A stretch of 64,000 nucleotides of DNA from Anaerolineae bacterium (lineage in GTDB: Bacteria; Chloroflexota; Anaerolineae; Anaerolineales; Villigracilaceae). The translations under genes and the position numbers were made by a program. The DNA is taken from positions 82,962-146,961 of the forward strand of contig JAKLPV010000054.1 in NCBI GenBank assembly GCA_022013685.1, in the 5' to 3' direction. How positions within the stretch are numbered: the stretch's first letter is position 1; each line of letters opens with the position of its first letter. The notes below the pieces were generated by a model. It did no database searches. It saw only the letters and a program-made list of their open reading frames with translations, and was not told the origin of the DNA. This document shows positions 47,478-55,490 of this stretch, piece by piece.

Positions 47478-49391
47478 TTAGCGGCCATTCCAGCACAGGT
47501 TTCGCTTCTTGGCTTCTTTTTCGGGTTCGTCTACACCTGGACCGTATTCGCAGACTGCCTGCCAGGGTTGGTAGTAAGTGATGAATTTATCGACAAAGTG
47601 GATTTTATCACCCATCAACACGGTGCGGTTGACGGTGATATCGGCGCCCTCGGCAGCCCAATCGATTTGTTTGAAGTCTTTATCGCCGATGGCCGGGTTG
47701 AGTTGCAGGCTGGCGGGCGGGGCCGGGACGACATTTTGCGGACCGGTGGTTTGCCATTCGACGCTGCGTCCGTCTTTGGTCGAGTAGAACTTCCAGGTCA
47801 GGGTCTGGCTTTGGGCCGAGAAATAGGTTTCCATCAAGAGCCAATAGGGGGTATCGTTGGTGAATTGGAAATCGACCAGTGGGAAGTAGACGGTGGCATC
47901 TAGGCCGGCCAGGCGCGGGTCGATGCCGCTGGCCGATTGCTCGTAGTATGAAACGCGGTAGGCATGGGCGTGGCGCATGGGGATGGGGTAGCCGCCGAAG
48001 AACGCGGCGCGGAAGAGGGTGGTGCTGACCTGGCAGACGCCGCCGCCAACACCCTGAATGGTGCGCCCGCCGAAGATGATCAGGGCTTCGGCGTAGCCGC
48101 TGTCGAGACTGATATCGCCCAGGGTGGTGCCCATCGAGAAGGTTTCGCCGGGGGCAACCAGCACGCCATGAAACTGGGCGGCAGCGGTTTGGATATTTTG
48201 CATTCGCGAGGAGCTTGACCCGCGGAAGTAGGATGTGTAAGTAACAACGTTTTCGGTGATTCCCAGATCGGCTCCGTTGGCAGTATCGCTGACCAGCGGC
48301 TGTTTGATATTGATTTGCAGGCTGGCGTTTGGTTCACCGCGCGCCACAGATTGTTCGATGCTTTCTATGGATGTGGCCAGGTCCACTTCGCGCCCGGTAC
48401 TGGATGGCTGGATGGCTTCCAGCAGGCGGGTCTCGTCGTTGAAGATGAAGCGCGCGTTTTGTTCCCGGCGGTTAACCTGGCGAGCAATTTGTTCGAGGAC
48501 GGGGTGCAGTTTGTTGCGGTCGAGTTCCAACTGGTAGGAGGCTGCGCCGCTTTCGGGTTGGATTTTGCGCACCTGGAGCATGGGGCCCAGGTCTTCGGGA
48601 TTGATTTGCCACGGACCGGGATCGCCTGAGACGGCATCTGGCAGGTTGATCGTGAAGGGCGCGGAGAGCAGTTGCCGGGCCTGGATGGCCTGTTCTTCAA
48701 TGTTGAGCACATCTGGAGCCTGCTCGACGATTACCAGGGGAACTTCGCCATCGCGGAAAGCGGCCAGTTGGGTGCTGAGTTGGGCCAGCGAAGCGTCTAC
48801 ATCGAGCATGCGTCCGATTTGGCCCTGGGCAGCGACCACTTCTGTGCCGTTGATCTCGAGTTGGGCTTCCTGCATGGGGCGGTTGATCTGTGCGCCAATG
48901 TTTTGCAGGTAGGCGTGGGCCAGCCGCTGGTCGAACAGGCTTTGCGGAGCCAGTTCGACGCCAACCCGCAGGCTGTTGATTTGGTTGCTAACGCTGGTGA
49001 AGGGATTCGCGTTCCGTCCAAACTTAAAGGCAGCATTTGCGCTGGCTTGCGGGTCAAAGACCAGGCCCAGTTGGGCCGGGGTGCTCTGCCAGATCGATTC
49101 GCCATCACGGAAGATGACCCGCCCGCTGTAGGGATAAGTCAATTGGGTGCTGAGTTGGATGGCAGCATCCGTCGTATTCAGCCCGGAGACGTTTACCCCC
49201 GCGACAGAGACGCCCGGGAAAATGCGCCCGGCATACAGGATGCGGTATCCCAGTGAAAAGATGAACAGGATGGAGGTAAATAGCAAGATACCGCCCATCA
49301 GGGCTGCGCCCATCTGGGCCAATATCATGCCGGTTTCGTTCTGTTTTTTTTGCGGGTTGTGCCGCACAAAGCGGCGGGTTGTGTTTTCCAT
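47478..49391 (-). CDS. VanW family protein with peptidoglycan-binding domains
   Basis: 637 residues. Anchor helix about 26-48; two PG_binding_4/LysM-like 'VSVAGVNVSGL' and 'RLLEAIQPSSTGREVDLATSIESIEQ' type beta domains to about 370; VanW domain ('YTSYFRGSSSSRMQNIQTAAAQFHGVLVAPGETFSMGTTLGDI', 'IQGVGGGVCQVSTTLFRAAFFGGYPIPMRHAHAYRVSYY'). Exported wall protein. Its family is linked to the cell wall, with no proven enzymatic role. Confidence 0.92.
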   Translation of the reverse strand: MENTTRRFVRHNPQKKQNETGMILAQMGAALMGGILLFTSILFIFSLGYRILYAGRIFPGVSVAGVNVSGLNTTDAAIQLSTQLTYPYSGRVIFRDGESIWQSTPAQLGLVFDPQASANAAFKFGRNANPFTSVSNQINSLRVGVELAPQSLFDQRLAHAYLQNIGAQINRPMQEAQLEINGTEVVAAQGQIGRMLDVDASLAQLSTQLAAFRDGEVPLVIVEQAPDVLNIEEQAIQARQLLSAPFTINLPDAVSGDPGPWQINPEDLGPMLQVRKIQPESGAASYQLELDRNKLHPVLEQIARQVNRREQNARFIFNDETRLLEAIQPSSTGREVDLATSIESIEQSVARGEPNASLQINIKQPLVSDTANGADLGITENVVTYTSYFRGSSSSRMQNIQTAAAQFHGVLVAPGETFSMGTTLGDISLDSGYAEALIIFGGRTIQGVGGGVCQVSTTLFRAAFFGGYPIPMRHAHAYRVSYYEQSASGIDPRLAGLDATVYFPLVDFQFTNDTPYWLLMETYFSAQSQTLTWKFYSTKDGRSVEWQTTGPQNVVPAPPASLQLNPAIGDKDFKQIDWAAEGADITVNRTVLMGDKIHFVDKFITYYQPWQAVCEYGPGVDEPEKEAKKRNLCWNGR

Positions 49392-49490
49392 AGTCAGTTC
49401 TCAGTATTCAGTTTCTAATAAACGGGAGATTGCTTCGCTGTCCTTCGACTTCGCTGGAGAACGCTCCGCTCGGGACGGCTCGCAATGACA
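49392..49490. repeat. Simple and dispersed repeats upstream of the VanW gene
   Basis: CAGTTCTCAGTATTCAGTTTC (a tract of a type also found reversed inside murJ), then GAGATTGCTTCGCTGTCCTTCGACTTCGCTGG...CTCCGCTCGGGACGGCTCGCAATGACA, an imperfect inverted repeat (GTCCTTCG / CGGGAC) of the same group as 50158-50257. Confidence 0.6.
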
Positions 49491-49515
49491 TGCCTGACAC
49501 TATTACCAATAAAGT

Positions 49516-50109
49516 CTAATACAGGCGCGGAATCAGCATGGGCGTCCTGGTTTTGTAGTCGGCATATTGCTGGCCGAATTCACGCAAGAGTTTACGCTCT
49601 TCAAAATATGCGCCGATGACCAGATAGAGGCTCATGACAGCCCACAGCGCCAGGCGGTTAACCGTCATCTCGGGGGTCAGCCAGAGAAAGACCAGCCCGG
49701 CAGTGTAAAGCGGATGACGGACATAACGGTACAGGCCGCCGGTGGTCAGTTGGGTTTTTTCGGAATTTTCGGCCTGACCCAACTGACTCAAGCCGATAAA
49801 TTCCCAGACACCGGTCTGCAAAACGCCGACGAGCAGGGCAACCGCCGAAAGGGCCTGGACGAAGAGTGTCAGGTACAGCCAGGGGGCGGGGATGCGGTAA
49901 AGGGGCTGGTCGGGCAGAGTGACGAGCAGCACAAGCAACGGCAGGAAACTGATCAGCGAGAAAACGTTATAGCCAAAACGGTAAAAGCGTCCGGTTGCAG
50001 ATTGCCCAAACATGCGCGCGGAGATGCCTTTTGCGGCGTGTGAGGCCAACAGGGAGTGTACCACGCCCCACAAGATGGAGAGAATTACCAGTAAAAGGGT
50101 TCCACTCAT
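49516..50109 (-). CDS. Isoprenylcysteine methyltransferase/NnrU-like integral membrane protein
   Basis: 197 residues with about five transmembrane segments. The C-terminal part 'LTTGGLYRYVRHPLYTAGLVFLWLTPEMTVNRL' and 'YFEERKLLREFGQQYADYKTRTP' is the diagnostic SAM-dependent ICMT/PEMT fold (RHPLY and EERKL...YxxYxxRTP). It might methylate a lipid or small molecule; substrate unknown. Confidence 0.9.
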   Translation of the reverse strand: MSGTLLLVILSILWGVVHSLLASHAAKGISARMFGQSATGRFYRFGYNVFSLISFLPLLVLLVTLPDQPLYRIPAPWLYLTLFVQALSAVALLVGVLQTGVWEFIGLSQLGQAENSEKTQLTTGGLYRYVRHPLYTAGLVFLWLTPEMTVNRLALWAVMSLYLVIGAYFEERKLLREFGQQYADYKTRTPMLIPRLY

Positions 50110-50157
50110 GTTTTTCCTTATTAGACTTCTTGCATAAGTCGTATTTTACTTGTAACT

Positions 50158-50257
50158 GTCCTTCGATTTCGCTTGCTTGCTTAAGTTATCGCTGTCCTGA
50201 GCGGAGGGCGAAGCGTATTTTGCGCAGCCCGCAGTCGAAGGACGCTCCGCTCAGGAC
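50158..50257. repeat. Double inverted repeat GTCCTTCGA / GTCCTGAGCGGAG
   Basis: Arms GTCCTTCGA (50158-50166) / TCGAAGGAC (50234-50242) and GTCCTGAGCGGAG (50193-50205) / CTCCGCTCAGGAC (50245-50257). Lies between the HerA-like gene and the methyltransferase-like gene. Confidence 0.85.
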
Positions 50258-50282
50258 TTGTTGTAGCACTTTTGCAAGATAT

Positions 50283-52850
50283 CTATTCCTGCCCGAAAGC
50301 AGGGATTTCCTGAATCTGACCGGAGGATGAGATCAGATAGAATGGCATCCAGGCAACGCCAAAGTAATCGATGAAAATGTCGGTTTTCTTGGGCGTCAGC
50401 GGAATTTCGCTGATCTGGTTGACAATCGAAGCCCAACGCTCGTTGCTTTCTTCGATCAATTGAGCGCGGCGCGCCTGTAATTCGACAATTTGCTGCTCAA
50501 ACTGTTGAATGGCCTGGGCAGATTGCTCCACGTCGGCTTTGGATTGCTGGGTCATGCGGTTTTTTGTCAACTGGGTGGTCAGGCTCTTTTTACGGCCAAT
50601 TCCAAAGACGCTGGCCCCGATTTCGGCCAGATTGCCGCGTTCTTCCCATTTGCGCTGTTCGTATTCGACCTGGTCCTGGGTCAATTCGCGTTCTTCGCGC
50701 TTAAGCCGGTCTTGCAGGGTGTTCAACTGGCGGTCAATTGTGGCGGTCTGTTTGGCAATTTCCCGGTCGCGGTTCTCGCGGGCGGTGTCACTACAGGCCG
50801 TGCGGAAGTCTGCGGCGCTGACATCTGGCCCGGCGAAGACCTTGAGAGTCTGGTTGGCGCGCGCGCTGATGGATGTGGTGCGGTAGACCCAATCCTTGAA
50901 ATCGGTTTGCAGGCTGTTGAGCAGGCGCGCGTCGCTGAGCGGGGCCGGCAGGGATTCGTAGCGCGCCTGGGTGGATGGTTCATGTTCGAGATTGTCGAGG
51001 CTTATGCCCTGGTAGGGAAAGTTTTCCCAACGCACCACGCCGCGTGAGTCGAGCGTATCGACCAGGGCGATGCGCGGAACTTCGCTATCGACACCGTAGC
51101 GCCGGTCGAGGAAACGCACGTGGGCCGCTGCCAACAACGTTGGACGGTAGAAAACGGCTTCGATGCGCGCATCGGAGGGCGGGTTCAGGCGCGCCGCGCG
51201 CCAGGCTTCGGTGATGGAATAGTTGAGCGGCAGGAAAAATTCTGAAATGCCGTTCGGGATGTGGGGCCGGGTCAGGCTGCCGGGCAGGCTGTTTGCCGTT
51301 TTGGCGGCGGGAGCTGCCGGGGCTGCGACCGCCTGGAAAGATCCAAGGTCAGGTTCAGGGGATACAGCCGAGAAACTGACCGGTTGTAGTTGGCCGAGAT
51401 CAGGCGTGGAGGTGCGTCCGTTATTTTGACGGGGAGCAGGCCCGGGTGAGTCCGCGTGGCTGCGCAGCCGGTTCAAGGCCGGGATCTGGGCGCGGGTCAA
51501 CGGTCCGGCCAGGAAGTTCATCGCCCAGCGCGATTGAAAAAGAACCGGTTGACGGGCATGGATATTGTGCAGCAGGAAGGTGCGTTTGCCCAGCCCGGAG
51601 ATGATTTTGTCGTAGGCGCTGCGGTTCAGGTCGGCGCTGGCGCCTTGCAGGCCATCCAGCAGGCGCTGTTTGTCCCATTCGGTTTGCAGTTTGCCGATGA
51701 ACCAGCTTCCGGCGTTGGAGAGGGCCTTGTAGTCCAGGTCGATCGGGTTTTGGGTGGCCAGCACCAGCCCAACGCCGAATGCGCGCGCCTGTTTGAGCAT
51801 GCGCAGCAGGGGTGTTTTGCTGGGCGGATTGTCTTTGGGCGGCAGGTAGCCGACAATTTCGTCGAAGTACAGGATGGCGCGCAGGGAGGCTGAGCCGCTC
51901 TGGGTGCGCATCCAGGTTTCGAAGGCTGAGAGCAGCAGGGTGGTGAAGAACATGCGCTCGCCGTCACTCAGGTGGGCAGTGTAGAAGATGCTCTGGCGCG
52001 GGCGGCCATCGGGCGCAAATAGAAAGTCGGGGATGTGCAGGGGCAGGCCTTCGCGCCAGCTCTGGAAGCCGGGCGAAGCCAGGATGTTATTGAGAGTCAT
52101 GGCCAGGTCGGTGCGTTCCTTGGCGGAGAAGAAGCTTTCGAGTGGAAATGCGCCCAGTTTGTCGAAAGACGGGTTTTGCACCTGCATGACCAATTCGGTC
52201 ATGTCGAGCGGTTTGGCGTTGCTCCAGGCATGTTCGAAGATGTTTGCGAGCAGGATGTGTTCGCGCGAGCGCAGCGGGTCGATATTGTTCATGCCGACCA
52301 GCCCAAGCAGGGCGGTGACGGTGCTGGAGATTTTCTCGCGCAGGATCTCTTTGTTGCCTTCCCAGGGCAGGTCGGGGGCTTCGAGCGAGGAGAGCACGCT
52401 GACCTGTTTGCCGGCGTCGGAACCGGGGGTGTAGACGCTGTATTCGGCCGAATCGGCCAGGGCGCGAATGCGCTCAGGGGTGATATCCCACTCGGCCAGG
52501 CCCTTGCGCCAGTTTTCGGCTGTCTCAACCGAGGCCTGCTCAAGGCTTTTGCCCTGCCTGCGCAGGGTGTCGGCATCCAACCAGGGAGCGAAATCTTGCG
52601 GGGCCAGGTCGGGGAAGTGCAAGAGCAGGTTGGTAAGGTCGCCTTTGGGGTCGATCAGGATGGCCGGGATGCCGTCAAGGGCGGCTTCTTCCATCAGCGA
52701 TATGCACAGGCCGGTTTTGCCCGAGCCGGTCATGCCGGTCACGACGGCATGGGTGGTCAGGTCGGCGGGGTCGTATTCCAGCGCCTCGGGTGTGACTTTG
52801 CCTGTTTGCAGGTCAAAAATACGGCCCAGGTAGAAATGAGTATCTTTCAT
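50283..52850 (-). CDS. HerA/VirB4-like ATPase with C-terminal coiled coil
   Basis: 855 residues. Residues 1-460 are a HerA-type P-loop ATPase: 'TGMTGSGKTGLCI' (Walker A, about 38-50), 'AILIDPKGDLTNLL', Walker B 'ILYFDEIVGYLPP', and 'LVLATQNPIDLDYKALSNAGSWFIGKLQTEWDK' sensor. A low-complexity linker follows, then a second region from about 530 and a charged coiled coil (about 670-780, with 'DRLKREERELTQDQVEYEQRKWEER'). It resembles the widespread ATP-binding proteins annotated DUF853/'ATPase, AAA+ HerA family'. No nuclease partner (NurA) is adjacent, so a role in DNA processing is not established. Confidence 0.82.
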   Translation of the reverse strand: MKDTHFYLGRIFDLQTGKVTPEALEYDPADLTTHAVVTGMTGSGKTGLCISLMEEAALDGIPAILIDPKGDLTNLLLHFPDLAPQDFAPWLDADTLRRQGKSLEQASVETAENWRKGLAEWDITPERIRALADSAEYSVYTPGSDAGKQVSVLSSLEAPDLPWEGNKEILREKISSTVTALLGLVGMNNIDPLRSREHILLANIFEHAWSNAKPLDMTELVMQVQNPSFDKLGAFPLESFFSAKERTDLAMTLNNILASPGFQSWREGLPLHIPDFLFAPDGRPRQSIFYTAHLSDGERMFFTTLLLSAFETWMRTQSGSASLRAILYFDEIVGYLPPKDNPPSKTPLLRMLKQARAFGVGLVLATQNPIDLDYKALSNAGSWFIGKLQTEWDKQRLLDGLQGASADLNRSAYDKIISGLGKRTFLLHNIHARQPVLFQSRWAMNFLAGPLTRAQIPALNRLRSHADSPGPAPRQNNGRTSTPDLGQLQPVSFSAVSPEPDLGSFQAVAAPAAPAAKTANSLPGSLTRPHIPNGISEFFLPLNYSITEAWRAARLNPPSDARIEAVFYRPTLLAAAHVRFLDRRYGVDSEVPRIALVDTLDSRGVVRWENFPYQGISLDNLEHEPSTQARYESLPAPLSDARLLNSLQTDFKDWVYRTTSISARANQTLKVFAGPDVSAADFRTACSDTARENRDREIAKQTATIDRQLNTLQDRLKREERELTQDQVEYEQRKWEERGNLAEIGASVFGIGRKKSLTTQLTKNRMTQQSKADVEQSAQAIQQFEQQIVELQARRAQLIEESNERWASIVNQISEIPLTPKKTDIFIDYFGVAWMPFYLISSSGQIQEIPAFGQE

Positions 52851-53024
52851 GGATGGCTCCCGGCGTGGCAGACTATGACTCTAATGTGAAAAGGCGTTTA
52901 AACACGAAGTGCACAAAGGTTTTTTCCGTGATTTATTGGCCAAATATAACATAAACAGGTAAGGCTGGAATTAAAATTCAGCCGGTTTCGGGGCACAAAG
53001 TTCAGGGGTGTAAACGTCTTGTGT

Positions 53025-53030
53025 TAAAAT
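53025..53030 (+). promoter_or_regulatory. Possible -10 box of the orphan gene
   Basis: TAAAAT in an AT-rich stretch; about 110 bases separate it from the start codon. The 290 bases between the HerA-like gene and this ORF hold nothing else I can recognise. Confidence 0.35.
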
Positions 53031-53140
53031 ATGCACAGTTTTTCACGCTGTTTAATCCATACCCGTCCATAGACCGTTTCGCGGCGAAATGGCGGGTCAT
53101 GCAGTAGTTGGATCCTTCAGATGCTAGTGCAAATACAACT

Positions 53141-54022
53141 ATGCCAATCAAAATAAAATTTCAAGAAAGAATCTCCAAACTTCATACTTATTCGTGCATT
53201 TTTGGCGAAAAGACTATAGTTCACGCTGATTGGCTTCCATTGATACTTGATTGGGAACCAAGACTTAACCCTGAGAGTGACACATTTGGCGACGAACATA
53301 GAGAAGAAGCAGCACTATACCTTGGTTTCGCTTGGAATTTGTCGCAAGGGCTAGATCACTTTGTTACCCCCATTTATTATCGTGATGACGCAGCGAAACG
53401 CACACAGCTTCCTTTTGATTTTATTAATTGGGAATATCGCGTTGATATAGATCATCTGTCGATGTTTAAATCCATGATGAGATTCATTAATGGACGTGCG
53501 CTCCTTTTTTTATTCAATCTGCTGACCAAGGATCTCATAGCTGATAAGGGATTTATCCCTGCACGCAACTGCGTTCAAGTATCACCGCCACCGTCTGTTT
53601 GGCAAGAACAACATAGGCATGAAGCCGGACTATTCCACATACAAACTCTTACTGAGTTAGGCAAACTCCATCAAGCTCTTCTCGCGGATGCGACATCAGA
53701 AATAAACATATTTTGCTTGAAACCGGGTAGAAGCATGGATTTACTCTCTTTTTTAACTGCACCTACAAAACCTGACTTATCAAAATTTCTGAAAGAAGGT
53801 GAGATATTTATCGACATTGTGCTTGGAATCGATATGGGGTATCGGGATTCGATTTTGATAAAATCATCCCAAGACATTGGGTCAAAAATACGCTCACTTT
53901 CGTTGCAATACGAGCAAGCTGTTTCAGAATATGAATATGCTTCATTTCAATTTCAAGCACTTGAGCCAGCTTTCGCTCGTTTGAATGAACTTGCACAAGG
54001 AAAAACCACAAACCAACTTTAG
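53141..54022 (+). CDS. Unrecognised AT-rich orphan protein
   Basis: 293 residues from ATG. No signal peptide, transmembrane segment or motif I know. It contains 'LPFDFINWEYRVDIDHLSMFKSMMRFINGRALLFLFNLL' and ends in a helix-rich 'QYEQAVSEYEYASFQFQALEPAFARLNELAQ'. GC content is far below the neighbours (near 42% against nearly 60%), which points to horizontal acquisition. A terminator-like hairpin follows. Confidence 0.6.
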   Translation: MPIKIKFQERISKLHTYSCIFGEKTIVHADWLPLILDWEPRLNPESDTFGDEHREEAALYLGFAWNLSQGLDHFVTPIYYRDDAAKRTQLPFDFINWEYRVDIDHLSMFKSMMRFINGRALLFLFNLLTKDLIADKGFIPARNCVQVSPPPSVWQEQHRHEAGLFHIQTLTELGKLHQALLADATSEINIFCLKPGRSMDLLSFLTAPTKPDLSKFLKEGEIFIDIVLGIDMGYRDSILIKSSQDIGSKIRSLSLQYEQAVSEYEYASFQFQALEPAFARLNELAQGKTTNQL

Positions 54023-54078
54023 CAAGTTCGGGCCTACCGATTAACAGCACCGACAAGGAATGAGCAAAAAAACGAATG

Positions 54079-54119
54079 AAAAAGGCCTCGCATCTGGAAA
54101 AAGATGGCGGGCCTTTTTT
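54079..54119 (+). terminator. Terminator after the orphan gene
   Basis: Imperfect stem AAAAAGGCC...CATCT / AGATG...GGCC followed by TTTTTT. Confidence 0.7.
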
Positions 54120-54141
54120 CTTTAATTTCCACAATCCAGAC

Positions 54142-54237
54142 AGACCTGACGGGTCTCCAGCGAAACCTGGCGCAAAGGCGCTCATGTCCATGCGAAAATC
54201 AAGGCAGGCCGGGCGCGTGATGAGACCCGTCAGGTCT
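54142..54237. repeat. Inverted repeat AGACCTGACGGGTCTC
   Basis: Perfect 16-base arms at 54142-54157 and 54222-54237. Close relative of the AGACCTGACAGGTTT repeat in the aro leader at 35047-35142: similar arm sequence and the same total length of 96 bases. Confidence 0.93.
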
Positions 54238-54250
54238 TGGATGAAGCCCA

Positions 54251-55387
54251 TCACTTCTTCGATTGCTCATATACCCGCCCAAACTCAGCCATGAACTGGG
54301 CGGCGAAATCGGGGTCGAAGACGATCATCACGTTTTCGTCATTTTTGGTATCGGCGCTGGCGCTGAAATTATACGAGCCAAAAATAACGATGCTTTCGTC
54401 GATAATGAAGACTTTGTGATGCATATTGCTCGGGTTGCCATCCAGGTAAACAGACAGGCTGGCCGCTTTGAAATTGTCAAATTCGCCGCCGGTATTCGAT
54501 TTGAACTGGCCTTCATCCATGACCCCGGCCACCGTCAATCCCTGGCGAGCCTTGCTGACGATGGTTTCGGCAAAATCATCGGTGGTGAAAGAGAACGCCA
54601 AAAAGTAAATGCTCGATTCTGCGCCCTTGAGCAGCTCCAAAATACGGCGTCCCACCCGATCATCGGGCGAGAAATAGGTTTCGATCACAACCCCGTCAAC
54701 AGTCAGGGTCGGATTGGGCGTGTTGGCAAGCGTATCCGGGCCAAAAAAATCATCCTTGAACATTTCGTTGAATTCTGCCAGGTAATTTTCAGCCACCTTG
54801 GTCGAGCGGATGCGTACCAGGTTGTTGTTCTCTTCGTAAGTGCCCGAAGTGGTCAGGTTCATCGATCCCAGCCAGACCTCCGCCCGGTCAATGATGACGA
54901 ATTTGTTGTGCATCAGTCCTTCGCGGCGGTCGCCAATGATTTCGATCCCCGCGTTCATTAATCGCTGCGGCGCGCTGCGTTCCATGTTGCCGCTTTCCAT
55001 CACGATTCGCACGGTTACTCCGCGCCGGTAGGCATCGAGCAGGGCATCGCGAACCGATTCAAGGCTCATACTGTAGACCGCCACATCTAGCGAAAGGCGC
55101 GCTTCGTTAATGGCCGCCACCAGGGCCTCGTCGGGGCCGCCCTCCTCCATTTTTGCAAACCGGTTGAAAGGGTCAGTGAAATAGACCTCGTAAAATGCCT
55201 TGCCGTAACCGTAACCCACCTCCAGCGGAATTTCGCGTCCGCCGGTAATGGGCGCAAAAACAGTTTCGACTTTTTCGACAGTCGGCGGCGGCGCTTCGAC
55301 GGTGACAATGGTCGGCACATTCTCGATGACACAGGCCAGGCTGGCAAGAACGAGTGTCAGAAAGGCAAGAATCAGTTTTTTCGACAT
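54251..55387 (-). CDS. Phospholipase D-like lipoprotein with two HKD motifs
   Basis: 378 residues. Lipobox 'LASLAC' (Cys19). Two PLD domains: 'HNKFVIIDRAEVWLGSMNLT' and 'HHKVFIIDESIVIFGSYNFS' give H-x-K-x4-D-x6-G twice. Extracytoplasmic, so probably acts on phospholipids or extracellular nucleic acid. The Walker/HKD context matches the Nuc/PLD family of bacterial secreted nucleases. Promoter region unremarkable. Confidence 0.9.
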   Translation of the reverse strand: MSKKLILAFLTLVLASLACVIENVPTIVTVEAPPPTVEKVETVFAPITGGREIPLEVGYGYGKAFYEVYFTDPFNRFAKMEEGGPDEALVAAINEARLSLDVAVYSMSLESVRDALLDAYRRGVTVRIVMESGNMERSAPQRLMNAGIEIIGDRREGLMHNKFVIIDRAEVWLGSMNLTTSGTYEENNNLVRIRSTKVAENYLAEFNEMFKDDFFGPDTLANTPNPTLTVDGVVIETYFSPDDRVGRRILELLKGAESSIYFLAFSFTTDDFAETIVSKARQGLTVAGVMDEGQFKSNTGGEFDNFKAASLSVYLDGNPSNMHHKVFIIDESIVIFGSYNFSASADTKNDENVMIVFDPDFAAQFMAEFGRVYEQSKK

Positions 55388-55464
55388 GGTTTCTCCTGAA
55401 ATATGCTGAAATTATAGCAGGCCTGTTGTAAAACTTTTGCTGTAGATATCATGCTGCCCATTTG

Positions 55465-55483
55465 TGGCCGGGACGGGTATAAT
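55465..55483 (+). promoter_or_regulatory. Leaderless promoter block of murJ
   Basis: TGGCCGGGACGGGTATAAT, identical over 19 bases to 35385-35403; the TATAAT (55478-55483) is seven bases before the GTG start of murJ. Confidence 0.65.
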
Positions 55484-55490
55484 CCGCCCC

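Noticed and set aside
53050..53140. tRNA fragment or attachment site next to the AT-rich orphan gene
   Set aside because: GACCGTTTCGCGGCGAAATGGCGGGTC can form a stem, but no T-arm or acceptor pattern and no direct repeat on the other side of the gene were found.
50283..55387. HerA ATPase, orphan protein and PLD nuclease as a defence island
   Set aside because: The PLD protein has a lipobox and would be outside the cell, the genes are not co-oriented, and repeats and terminators separate them.
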